Position numbers and translations under genes: made by a program. Of a stretch of DNA of 64,000 nt, positions 49,460-60,737 are shown piece after piece. The notes under the pieces were generated by a model. It was given only the letters and a program-made list of their open reading frames with translations. It did not search any database and had not been told where the DNA came from. This DNA comes from Turnera subulata. Taxonomy: Eukaryota; Streptophyta; Magnoliopsida; Malpighiales; Passifloraceae. The DNA is taken from contig JAKUCV010004479.1 in NCBI GenBank assembly GCA_028386065.3, positions 1 through 64,000 of the forward strand, read 5' to 3'. How positions within the stretch are numbered: the stretch's first letter is position 1; each line of letters starts with the position of its first letter.

Positions 49460-49493
49460 CCTCCCTCCCTCCCTCTCTCTCTCTCTCTCTCTG
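49460..49493. repeat. CCCT/CT microsatellite
   Basis: CTCC units pass into about eleven CT units near the 3' part of the solo LTR. Confidence 0.85.
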
Positions 49494-50168
49494 TGGTTGT
49501 ATTTGAGCTTATTCCTTGATGGTTTAATTAGCGGGTCCTAAATAATAACACATTAATACTAAACCAAAGTAATAAGATAAGATGCTTGATATGTGTTGGT
49601 TGGCATGAGATACTGATTATTGTATGTCTGCTTACTTATGCTCGTTGACCGAGACACCTTATGAGCCTAACTTCGCTTACTTACATAATTAGACTTGCAC
49701 TGCTAACAGAGTAGGCGACTCACATAATCACCACCATTGTTTTCCACACTTTAGATAGTGTGTTGAATCTACCTCTCTTCCCGGAGTTCAAACACAGTTC
49801 GGTCAGTAGGTAGCTGTGCCTCATCTCTCGGTTGGATTCATAGGGTCGGCATGCATATGTATTTCCTTTCGATGTCTATATGTTTCTTTTTTATCTTCCG
49901 CTGCATAAGTACTGGTGGTGAGATGTTGTCTTTGGTTATTTGAGCTTTATTACTTTATCGGTAGTTTGTCGGGTTTGACATGCAGCTTGAAATGCTGGGA
50001 CATATTTTGTTGTGTTTTATGACATCTCTGAGATAATAAGGTTTTATGGATAATGTTTTGTGTGCCGAGGCACCGTTTTACGCATCCCGGGTTTCAGGGG
50101 CTTTATGGTCATTCACTACTATTTAATTGTTTTATTTTATGAACTTGGGATGCGGCCATTTCAAACAT

Positions 50169-52656
50169 TCTCTGATCTTTCTATCTCTCCCTTGGTCCAC
50201 TCCTTAGCCTTTGGGGGGTGGCCTTTAGTGGCAGTAAGGACCACCAACAACTTGCAACAGAAAGTACGATGTTGACAACATGGTTTCTCATGTACCATGC
50301 TTGTGGTTTGTTTGAAACTATTTAACCAGTCTTATACTCAATCAACATAAAACACATAACTAGAAAATATTCAAACAATTTTGTTATTCATCAAAACTAA
50401 TACTTAATAACTCTCTAAACATGTTTAAATTAAAGATTAGAATTGAACTGTTATAATGAATGAAATAGTTTCAAAGTATTCTAGGTTAATTTGGTATCCA
50501 AAATTAATTGTTTTCTATTGAAACTATTTTGTTAATCATCAAAACTAATACTTAATAACTCTCTAAACATGTTTAAATTAAAGATTAGAATTGAACTGTT
50601 ATAATGAAGGAAATAGTTTCAAAGTATTCTAGGTTAATATAGTATCCAAAATTAATTGTTTACTTTTTTATGATGCTGGAAATTATCCCTCCACATGTCA
50701 CTCAATTGAGACCCTGAATAACTTGCAAAACAGAGTGTAAAGTGAGCCGCCGACCCAGGGTTTGAAACCATAGGGGATACTCTGACGCTCAAGCGAGTAA
50801 CATATCACCTAAATAAGAATAATGCAATAGAGAGAGTAAGGAGTAAAATAAATACCTGAATAATGCTTGAGACAAATCTTATTTATGGGAATTCTAAGTG
50901 AGAAATCTGATCTAACTAGGAGTTGTTTCTACAAAGCCCAAATTTTTTAAGAATTTGGGTTTCAGTTTTGAAGTGTTAAAGGGAAGTGGAGCCTAAGTTC
51001 TCTGTGGCCAAGATTCTGTAGGTCAAGGTTTTTAGGGACCAGGTTTTGACTGTCTAAGGTCTCATAAGCCACGAAGGGTATTCCTAGTAGCAAGAACACT
51101 TGCGTCTGTTGGGAGGAAGAGCCAGCTTGGCGGTTTGCATTAAAATTTTTGAGTGACATGGTTTCAAAAGTTTGAAAGTAAATGAGGTTGGTTGCCGAGA
51201 GTTCGAAAGTTAAAATTTGAAATTAGGTTGAATGATGACGGTTTGAAAATAGGATTAGAGAAGGATTCAAAAGTGAGTTGATCTCTTGCCGATCTGGGCC
51301 AGAGAAAGGACTTGGTTGGAAACCACTAGGCTTTCTTTAAAACTTCCTTCCGACCCTGCAAGAATAGCGCAAGGAGAGGACCAAGGGCGGTGCATCGGCA
51401 CGAGCGGAGAAGGGAGGCGGTCAAACTTTACCGGTTGATTTGCCTTAGGACGGTTTACACTTTTACGTAGAAGGTAAGAAAAAAAAAAAGAGTAGTGTAG
51501 TTGAACCTAGGTAACCGTGACTTGGTGATTTTCCAGGTTAGAATATCCTTTATAATTCTTCGATTGAACTTGGGTTGACCACTAGTTAACTGGAAAAATC
51601 GTGACCCGGTGGCCTGACTGGGTCTACCTTCGGTCTGGGTTTAACATTCTTGGAAAAACATACACTAGGTATATTTCTCTATTTATACAACAAACTAAGA
51701 GACTATTACAATAACCTATATAAATTCTAAACTTATGTTCTAAGTATTTAGGTATGGTTAATAGGGACTTTCATCATGAACCATATGGCACTTTACAAGG
51801 AGCCAAGCCATGAAGCACTTATGACTTTGTTGGCCAAGAAGAAGCTGTGCATAACTCCCACAAAGGAGGACAAGCCGATCAAGATTGAATCCAAAAACAA
51901 AGCTAGAATGTCCAAAATATCAATCAAGTAGGATGATGAAGGCAAGTTTGCTATGGTGAAGTTCATGGGTGATAAGAATGCTTGCCATGATTAGCTGGCT
52001 ACACAAGTTGATGAGATGAAGGAAGATATGAGGTTTCTTAAGCACAAAATGAAGAAAGCTATGAAGAAGTTGGGCCAACTTGTTGCTGTTCTGATGATTG
52101 ATGCTTATTGAGATTTAATGTTTTAGGTAAAGCATTGCATTTGTTCTTTTTACGCATTCTACATGGCTTTTATTATGGTTCTATTATTATGATGTCTTTC
52201 TACTAATTGGATATTTGATTATTTTGCTATTGTGGATGCTTTTAGCTTATGTTCTGGATATTATGTTGCTCTATTATCTTTTGGATGGATGTTATACTTA
52301 TTTTATGTTACCTTTGGCGATATAGTTTTCTTTATGTTTTTTGTTGATACCAAAAGGAGAAAAAATATGGTTGTATTGTATAGACTGGGGGAGAAGCATA
52401 TGATTGAATAATTGAGCTGCAGAGCTGAAAATTGTTTCGTATCTTGTATACAGGAGTGTCTTATGTTGGGGAAGCATTGGCTAAAGGAAATAGCCAAATA
52501 AGATTGATGGCTATGTTGTAGCCATGATATGAAAATATTTTATGTAGGGGGAGCAATGAAACCTAGGGAGTATGCATATGTGTAGTAAGCTTTTTTCAAC
52601 TATTGTTTTTATAAGAATCCACACAGATCATTTATCATCATAAAAAAAGGGGAGAT
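50169..52656 (+). mobile_element. Retrotransposon remnants ending in a Copia polypurine tract
   Basis: The stretch 50690-50830 has an LTR-like block (GACGCTCAAGCGAGTAA, CGCCGACCCAGGG). 51780-52120 contains stop-ridden coding-like sequence with lysine-rich readings. 52330-52656 has the arrangement seen at the 3' end of SIRE/Maximus-type Copia elements (ATACCAAAAGGAGAAA, then GGGGGAG and AAAAAAAGGGGAGAT just before TGTTAG). No intact domain remains. Confidence 0.4.
50381..50676. repeat. 148-bp tandem duplication
   Basis: Two adjacent copies starting TTGTTATTCATCAAAACTAA (50381) and TTGTTAATCATCAAAACTAA (50529), nearly identical over 148 bases. Confidence 0.9.
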
Positions 52657-52934
52657 TGTTAGCCTAAACATAGAATTAAGGACATAATTAGTGCTAATCT
52701 TAGCTTAAACATGTTTAGCCAGTTATTGAATTGGATGTTTAACAAATAATGATTACTTGAATTGTGTAGGTCTTTGTGTTGGATTGAATGATAAGGTAGG
52801 TTCACGACATATGGTAAAACCGAAGAATAATGGTTCCTGCAAGCAACCACGAAGAGTTGTCAACATCTATTTCTTCAACAGAATGCTTGTGGTCCACACA
52901 ACACATATTTGCCAACCACCAACGGCCTGGAGTG
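52657..52934 (+). repeat. Start of a Copia LTR, cut by the LINE
   Basis: It begins TGTTAGCCTAAACATAGAAT directly after the polypurine tract at 52642-52656, as a 3' LTR would. It runs about 280 bp to the LINE tail. I could not identify its continuation beyond the LINE. Confidence 0.45.
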
Positions 52935-53354
52935 TTTTTTTTTTCTGTTGCTAACAAGATTTTATTGATTAAACATATAGAGAGATACATGATTTACAGT
53001 ATAAGCAGACTCAACAAGCAGTCGCTATGAACATACTCTGATACATCCTCCTGATAACAAAAATACACGATAAGTTTATGAAGGCAACAAAAGATTGAAT
53101 CTGCGGTAAGGCCCAGGCCAATTCTTCAGGGTCTTAGCGTTGGAAATGATTATTGAAGTGGAAAATGGGATATCAGCCTTGATCGCTTTACTCCAAGTGA
53201 CTGCGCGAACAATTGCAAGGTCTGCAACTCTGTCCACATTAGAGGAAGTGCCACGAAAAATTCTGTGATTTCTTTCTAACCAAATGGTCCATAGAGAAGC
53301 AATCCCAATATTGTACCACCAAGCACGACTGCACTGAATGGGAGATAAAGAGAC

Positions 53355-54635
53355 CTATTGAGCCAAAAAATTCACCAACTTGTGTGGAATGCACCACTGG
53401 ACGCCCCACCAAGAGCAAATTTTGGACCAAACTAACCAAGAAACTAGGCATGCCAGTAAGAGATGTTCCACAGATTCGAGATGGCATTGGCATAAACTGC
53501 AGATGGAGTTTGCTAAAGATAAAATACCTCTTTCACGAAGCACATCCTTAGTTGGAATACCCCGGTTCACAGCGAACCATAGACAACACTCAACTTTGAA
53601 TGGAGACAGTGAGAACCATACAAAAGGAATGGAGCGACGCATGCCCATCTTTGAATAAATAAAAGCCCTTCCACCTTTAACTGAATAAGAACCAACCCTA
53701 CCATGAACCCATACATACTGGTCAACACCGACAGATAAGCCAGGCACACTATCAATGATGCCTTGCATGACATGTACCTGAGATATCTCCCACTCGCGTA
53801 ACCGTCTAGACCAGCTTGCGTTCCCACCCTGAACCGTTTGGAAGCCATCACTCACAGAGGCCGACTTAAACGTGGAGACTGAATAGAGCCACAGAAACAG
53901 GTCTTTAAATTTCCCTTGTCCAGACCATTCATCTTCCCAAAATAACACATCCCTTCCAGACCCAAACTTGATACTAGACCCAGCCCAAAGAGAGACGCCA
54001 GTCTGGCTATTGACAGAACTTGACAAAATAATATCACGCCACCACGAGGAACACTTTTGCATGCAAAAGACTGGGCATAACTTGGATGACTGTAAAACAT
54101 ATTTTTTGCTTATGATGTCTTTCCATAAACTCATTGTGGGCTGGAAAAAATTCCAAAACTGTTTGAAGAAGAGACACTGATTCATCATTGTTACATCAAT
54201 GATCCCCATTCCCCCAAGCTCTTTAGGAACTACTATTTTCTTCCAAGCAACAAGGTATGGCTTCCTTTTCGTTTCAATACCATTCCAAAGGAAATTCCTT
54301 ACAGTGGATGTGATGCTCTTAGCCACAGAGACCGGAAGCTTGAACAAGGAAATAAAATATAGTGGGAGGCCACTCAACACAGATCGAATAAGGGTTATCC
54401 TGCCCCGAAGTGACAAAAACTTTCCCTTCCAAGTTTTCAACCGAGCTTTGAACTTCTCGAGAACAGGCTGCCATGACGCAAGCCACTTCATATTACCGCC
54501 AAGAGGGAATCCAAGATAAAAAAAGGTAAATTTTCCACTCGGCTGTGAAGCCACCCATCCAAATCCTCCACTTGCTTTTGTTGAAGACCAATACCTACGA
54601 CCGAGCTTTTGTAAAAGTTAATACGTAGTCCAGAT
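53355..54635 (-). pseudogene. LINE ORF2 C-terminal part (thumb and zf-RVT domain)
   Basis: It resumes after the solo LTR with GLRINFYKSSVVGIG, shifts frame near 54560, then has a 399-codon open stretch. This contains the FFYLGFPLGG motif downstream of the reverse transcriptase palm, and the plant LINE zinc-finger-like region (FVWFSLSPFKVECCLWFAV.., CSLCQCHLESVEHLLLAC). The ATG-less start is only the first codon after the frame break, not a real initiation site. Confidence 0.85.
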
Positions 54636-56146
54636 TGTTAGTGTAATATGCCCAAAAGCCAATCAATGGATGTATATTTTGAGTCATGTATACACATTAA
54701 GGTTATTCCAATAAGTATCGTTTATGCGATAGACGCTTGCACATACTTATAACCCTAGAATATTTCATATTCTTAAATTGTCCCTAGTCGATTATTATTA
54801 TGGATGGGTTGTAATAATAAATTAATACTAGCGTATGTTGAGAATTGCATATGTGATATGAATTCTACATACGGGTACAAGTTAGAGAACTTGTGGACTG
54901 GACCGACCCACATGAGAACGCTACAAGGAACGTTATATGTTTTGTCGATAGCGGTTCTTATAATGTATTGTCCTTAGACCTGTGATCATCAAGGTTCCCA
55001 ACATGTGAGTCATATGCTTTGATATTATTCCTGGTCATCCGTAACTGGATAGACGTAAGGGTAATCATTGGGTATATGATGAGTGTGTAGTGGGTTTTAT
55101 ATGATCCAGAGGGCATTCGTCCAACCCATATAACGGGTATATTATCGGAGTGTTTCTTGATAGAGTTGAACCGTAAATGCATGGCCATGCTCGGATAATG
55201 ATATATGATATCATTGGTATCCGTTTTACCGGTTAACTCGAGGATCAAGAAACCGAGATTAAACATATGCGAGATTGACATATTCCATGTCTCGTGTTTA
55301 ATCTTGATAATGGGACGAAGGGACGATGACATGTTCCGAGGCACGTGGAATCAGTATTGATCTTGTCATTCGGGTGGCAATGATGTGTTGCAAGACGCCG
55401 CTCTTTGCTTATAATTGTAAAAATGAGATTTAACGATTATTGCCGAACGTACAAGTGCCTACAGGGTCACACACATACAGCCGTTGATTCGAGCAGGAAG
55501 TTGAACTGTGGTTGGACCAGGGTCGTTTTGGGCTGGTTTGGTTCAATTATTGCCAGCATAATTAAGCCAAACTAGTGCTGTGATGAGTTGGTGTGTTTTG
55601 TGTATTAGTGGGTAACATGATTATGTGGAGACATAATCATAATGCTTAATGGACCACCATGTTGGCCATTAAACCACTACTTTATGTCATTTGATGTTCT
55701 TGAGTGATCTGATCACTTTTGCATCATCTTCCTCACTTGAGAGAGTTTTCAGAGCTTGAGAAGTGTTCTTGAGAGGTCTGAAAAATTGAGAGCAAAACAC
55801 ACATATCTTCTTTGTGAAAGAAGAGTCAAAGCACCACACACAAAAGCTCCCGGAAACCTGTTGCTAGCACACCAGTTCGGGAGAGCTCGGGTTAGAGTCG
55901 TGACACGTTCTTCAACCGGTTACAGCGGTTCGTGTGGATACCGTAGAGGGGCGAGGCTTTTGTCTGGCTCTAGCTGATTCAGTTCTACAGTTGGGTGAAA
56001 GACCTCAACCGTTACAGGTATGAAAAATTGTTATTCGGTTTAGCTCCCTTCACATGGATCCTCCATGTGTATCCGGTATTTTCGTTGCGCATACATGTTG
56101 TATTTTTGTGCTTTTGATTGTCAATTGCATGAACCGGATACTTACA
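54636..56146 (+). mobile_element. Solo LTR, family 1 (1511 bp), duplication CAGAT/CAAAT
   Basis: Starts TGTTAGTGTAATATGCCCAA and ends GGATACTTACA. The flanks are CAGAT (54631-54635) and CAAAT (56147-56151), four of five identical. It is homologous over its length to the minus-strand solo LTR at 15429-16984. It interrupts the LINE reverse transcriptase between LF and GLRINFYKS. Deleting the LTR and one duplication copy restores that frame. Confidence 0.85.
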
Positions 56147-56151
56147 CAAAT

Positions 56152-57197
56152 AACACCTCAAAAATCCTAAAGCATCTTTTCAAGTTTAGAAGTGCATCCA
56201 CGCTTGGTTGGGAGAATAAAATAGTATCGTTTGCATACTGCAACACCGATACTGAAGTTTCATGAATTCTATCAGCAGCTTTAGATAAAATCGCAAGGAG
56301 GCCCTCTGCTGCTAACACAAAAAGAAAAGGAGATAAGGAATTTCCCTGCTTAAGGCCGCGTCCCATACAGAAATCTGCGGAGGGGCATCCGTTGATGAGC
56401 ACTGTCAACTTGGAGGATGATAAACATTCTAGAATCCAATCACGCCATCTACCACCGAAGCCCATAGCCTCTAAAACTTGCATTAAATAATCCCAATCCA
56501 CATAATCGTATGTCTTCTTAAAATCTAACTTCCGCAAGAAAGCCTCTTCTTTCCTCTTTCTCAAAGTATGCACTACTTCACTTGCAAAGAGAACACTATC
56601 CATTATACATCTACCCTCTATGAAACCTGTCTGTTGGTGGCCAACCAAAGATGGAAGAACTAGTTTCAATCGTTGCGCAAGAATTTTTGAAATGATTTTG
56701 TATAGCCCAGAAACTAAGGTGATGGGCCAATAATCATCCAAAGAGATAGCATCCTTTTTCTTAGGCAAGAGGGTAATGTAAGCTGTGTTAACTCCCTTTG
56801 GTAAAGAGGCAGTCTCGAAAAAGTGCACCACCATGTCGAAAATATCCTTCTTAACCAATTCCCAACACCTCTTGTAAAAGAAGAAATTGAAACCGTCGGG
56901 GCCGGGTGCCTTGGAACTATCACAGTTCCAAACGGCTTGCTTCACCTCCTCCAAAGACACCGATCTTTCCAACAAGGCTGCATCCTCCCTACTTAACGTC
57001 CGAAAGTTCAATGAGCCAATCTTGGGACGAGTTAACTCTTGTTTTGCATATAAGTCGGAAAAGAATAGTCGTGCAGTAGATTTTATTTGTTCCGGATCCT
57101 TGACCGTCTGACCATTCGCCTCAATCACAGACATCCAGTTTTTTCTCCCCCTGTTTGCTACAGAAAGGTGAAAAAATTGGGTAATCTTGTCTCCCAA
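56152..57197 (-). pseudogene. LINE ORF2 reverse transcriptase
   Basis: Contains the N-terminal KAPGPDGFN block, PITLVSGLYKIISKILAQRL, HQQTGFIEGRCIMD, RKLDFKKTYDYVDW, GLKQGNSLSPFLF and QYANDTILF. The catalytic motif normally spelled F/Y-A-D-D has Asn for the first Asp (YAND), which should abolish polymerase activity. A TGA replaces a usual tryptophan just upstream of GDKITQFFH (57198-57205 region). Confidence 0.9.
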
Positions 57198-57401
57198 TTG
57201 ACATCATTTAATTCTCGCCTTCTGCCTCCAAAGCGACTCTAACTGTTTAGACTTTTGCGACAGCTCAGTCTTCAAATTGCGGGCTCGTTCTAACTCAACA
57301 TTCGATAACTCCCTGTCGTCGACGATCTTATCCAAACTATCCACCTTTTTCTGAATATCATCAATAGAGGAGTTCAGGTTTCCAAACGAACTTTTGTTCC
57401 A

Positions 57402-58258
57402 CTATGAGAGCAACTTCCTAAGAACACTTAATTTCTTCAGAAGTTTAAACTTTCCAGGAAACTGAGAGTTGGCTTCCTTCCACATTTCAGCAATAATCCC
57501 ATCAAAACCTAGATAATCCCACCACGCATTTATAAATCGAAATGGCCTCCATCCATATACTGGCTCGTCACTTGTTAATAATAATGAAACATGATCCGAT
57601 GCACGTTTGCTGCACGCTTGTAAGGAGAGATGCGGGAAAAGAAGTAACCATTCCCCTTCGAGAAAAACTCGATCAATATGACTCGCTGCTTTTAAGTTGC
57701 CCCACGTATATTTTATGCCCTTGAGATGCACCTCCACTAAACCCAAATGATCAACAAGTCCACGGAAAGCCTCAGCGCCCCGACGATAAAGCCGTCCACT
57801 CTTCCTATCTGAAGGGAGGAGGGTCTCATTAAAATCCCCAAGAATGAGCCATGGGGTTGTGAAAGTCTGCTTTAGCTCTTGGAGTTCTTCAAACATCTGT
57901 ATTCTGCCCTCAATGCTAGAATCCCCATAGACACCACATACTGTTACCATGACATTGGACGATACGAAAGCACCCTCAACGATGATCCAGTGGTTTGACA
58001 ACATAGTTCGAGACATCTTGAAGAAGTTTGAATCCCATACCGTAACTAAACCTCCGGCTGTACCACGAGCATCCACTGAACAGAACTTTATATCTCCTGG
58101 GCCCACAACTTGTGACAAAACTAAAGAGTAATGCCAGTACATTTAGTCTCGCACAAAAGCAAGAAATTAGCCTTCTGTTTATTCACCAACTCTCTAACTT
58201 GGCACTGCTTTGAAGAGGAGCAACAACCCCTAACATTCCATGCAATAACACTAAACAT
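57402..58258 (-). pseudogene. LINE ORF2 apurinic-type endonuclease
   Basis: The ORF2 start ATG is best placed at 58256-58258 (MFSVIAWNVRGCC). The frame shifts near 58140 and then runs open to 57402. Motifs are LLCETK (metal-binding Glu), VYGDSS, WLILGDFNETL, HIDRVFLEGEW and RASDHVSLLL, the conserved set of L1 endonucleases. An in-frame stop (57399-57401) follows LRKLLS before WNKSSFGN. Confidence 0.85.
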
Positions 58259-58738
58259 AAAGAAAGAAATAAACGCTAATGCAAATACCTGTGTGCATCT
58301 TATGCAACTGCCCTAGACTGCACCCAGTCAAAGGCCTCTTTGTCAACCAAATTTCCAATTAGATGTTCAGTCTCCTCCTCAACACCACTTCTGTCCTAAC
58401 CGATGACTTCGCCCAGCCTATTAGTCTCGGCAACCTCCAAAAAACAGAAAGATACTGGTATTAGCGTATTGGACAGCACTTCGGAAGCCGACCTCTCATT
58501 GTTTCTTCGAAAATCTGAATCTGTCACGCGTTGAAGACTCTCAGGTTCTGAAATTACACTCCCTTTAGTTGATAGAAACTTCACCTTCTTCTTCTTTTTA
58601 GCCTCCATATTATGCAAAATAGCCGCTACCCTCCTATCAACCTCTCTTTGGAGCTACTTATCGTTATAGTCATTAACGCTGGCAGGCCAAGAAAGACCCC
58701 ATGAGGATATTGCGCAATGAGAGGAAAAAAAAAGCCTA

Positions 58739-60503
58739 GAAACTATAGTCTCACTCGTCTATGCTTTGTCATCAGCCCGCAGTACACAAGTAGTCCATAC
58801 TTACATAAAAAATATAAATATTTTCAGTTAAAGAGTTGAGAAACAAAGAATATCTAGAAATGAGACAACACAAAAGCAAGAATTCTAACAATCCCATGTA
58901 TCCATTGGAAAGCATGTCCCCTTCCATAGAATCTACACAAGGAGGTCCATAACCTTTATGTAATTAGAAATGATTTTAAGTCTGAAATCTGAGCTTGTAT
59001 CTGTGAGTTTTATTCAGACCTCGCACTTGTTCTTATACTCTTTGTAAGGGTAGTTCCTAAATAAGACTTACACTAATTTCGCTGAATACTCAATGCTAAT
59101 CGTAATTTTGGGGTAGCTTAATGCACAGTCTTGTAAGTTATAAAAGGTTAAGGGGCCTAATATTTGCCTGATAAGAAACAAGGAAAATAGCTAACAATTC
59201 CTTATCCATTCTCATAATCAACTTCTTATCCCTTTAAGATATGATGAACTATGAGTATTTTCTTTCATTCATTTAAAATATTTAAGGCAAACCCATCCAT
59301 TAGTTAATTGCCTTTCTATCTATTTGGTGATGTTGGTGGCTGTGATAAACGCTCCGAGCTTAGGTGTCTAGTAGCAGGCCCATAATATGGGAATAAATAT
59401 TTGCCTTATACGTGGCATATGCGAGTTATTACAACCCATCACCAATAATCAGATCAACATGAAGGATAAGATACAGAGGAGAGGCAGGAGAAATAAAGTA
59501 TTGGCACCAACTTATATTCTTTGTAATTTATATTCACTGTGTTTCGTCTCGGTTGAATAGGTAAATTTATATTAATTCCATAATTAGAATTCAATCTATT
59601 TAAGTGTCATTTATGATTAGTTTATGTTCTTGTCAGATTTCAAGTTGATATATCAAATTTATTAAGTCCACGGCTTAAATACTTAAGCAAACTATTACAC
59701 AATCCCGCCAAATACTCCGGCGTGGAAATTGAATTTGGTTATATATATCATTATTATAATTTTTTGTATTAATTAATATTATTTTGATATGTATCATTAT
59801 CCAATTCAAACTGGTAATTTGTTTCTTATCTCTCAATATTTCTCTTGTTTCATATATGGTGTTTTTATCCCTCAATATTTCTCTTGCTTCATATACGGTA
59901 TTTTTAGTCTCAATATTTGAATTATATTTTGGAAATTAGATAAATTGACCTAAAATAATTCTCATTGCAGATTTTATGATTTTGTGTCATATTTCTACTT
60001 TACATTTTTTTTTGATGGAACATATTTCTACTTTACATTCTCTAACATTTTCAAGTGTCAAATAGTGAGATGTACCTCACTATATATATAATAGATTGAG
60101 ATGTATCTTATTATATATATAATAGATAGAAACGCAATTAATTTGTCTCGTATATTAAATAAAATTATAATAATTTTACAATTACATTATAAGAGTATTT
60201 CTGTTTACGCCAAATTTCCCTTTTTGGGGCAACAATTTCTGTCGTTTAGCTAAACGTAAAACGTATTGGCAATTTTTGATCTATACCAACCTCTTAACTC
60301 CGTAGATCATGTCATGTTTTCAAGGTAAAATCAGTTTTGCTAGCATGGACTAGGGAAAAAAAAAAAACAGAAGGCATCACAGTCATGCCAGCAACATTTC
60401 TCATACACGCCATACTCCATCAAAATCACACCTGCAATCTTGTCTAGCTAGGCTCTGAAATGATTATCTAGCTAGTGTAGTGTGTACCCACTAACTGTGT
60501 GCC
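58739..60503. other. Intergenic, AT-rich upstream region of the cyclase gene
   Basis: No coding sequence was recognised. There are AT-rich low-complexity stretches at 59740-60180, including a repeated ATTTCTCTTG(C/T)TTCATATA(T/C)GGT segment (about 59837-59910) and two GAGATGTA(C/T)CT(C/T)A copies near 60070-60110. The distal promoter of the oxidosqualene cyclase should lie here. Confidence 0.5.
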
Positions 60504-60511
60504 TATATAAA
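60504..60511 (+). promoter_or_regulatory. Likely TATA box of the oxidosqualene cyclase gene
   Basis: TATATAAA lies 227 bp upstream of the start codon, in the context GTGCCTATATAAAGC, implying a 5' UTR of about 200 bases. Nothing else between it and the ATG suggests another promoter or an upstream intron. Confidence 0.6.
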
Positions 60512-60737
60512 GCTAATTAAGTCGTGCATGGGCTTTTACTTCAAGTCTCACAATTGAATTCCAAAAATATACTGCAACATTTTCCTCCCGCCTACACAGT
60601 CATCTCCATGCATGTATGTAAATTCTCTCCCTTGACTTAGATAACTCAGAAACCTAGAGTGCCCAACTTTGCAGCGAAGCAAGGCTTTTTCCTTTTAAGC
60701 ATCTCGTGTACGTGAAGAAGGAATACAATAATTGAGG

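Larger units (their letters stand above)
47085..50163 (+). mobile_element. Long solo LTR, family 2 (3079 bp), duplication AACAT
   Basis: Begins TGTAACGTCCCGATATTTCA, ends GGGATGCGGCCATTTCA, and is flanked by the exact 5-bp duplication AACAT (47080-47084, 50164-50168). Ends and internal order match 17831-21108 in opposite orientation: AT-rich head, pyrimidine-rich block (47430-47720), GC-rich part, then TG-rich tail. There are no internal coding domains. Frames such as 47574-48005 lie in low-complexity or repeat sequence. Confidence 0.8.
52935..58738 (-). mobile_element. Degenerate L1-type LINE, interrupted by a solo LTR
   Basis: On the minus strand the order is: end of an ORF1-like region (about 58690-58390, KKKKKVKFLSTKGS), the ORF2 endonuclease (58258-57402), reverse transcriptase (57197-56152, then 54635 onward), the C-terminal zinc-finger-type RVT domain (to 53355), a 3' UTR, and a poly(A) tail seen as the T run 52935-52944. 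The left end of ORF1 is missing, so the copy is probably 5' truncated near 58738. No clear target duplication was found. Multiple stops and frameshifts make it inactive. Confidence 0.85.

Noticed and set aside
53380..53658. Plus-strand frames opposite the LINE
   Set aside because: Antisense shadows of the LINE ORF2 C-terminal domain.
52935..58738. Target-site duplication for the LINE
   Set aside because: The flanks GCCTGGAGTG and GCCTAGAAAC share only a few bases and are not placed consistently; not accepted.
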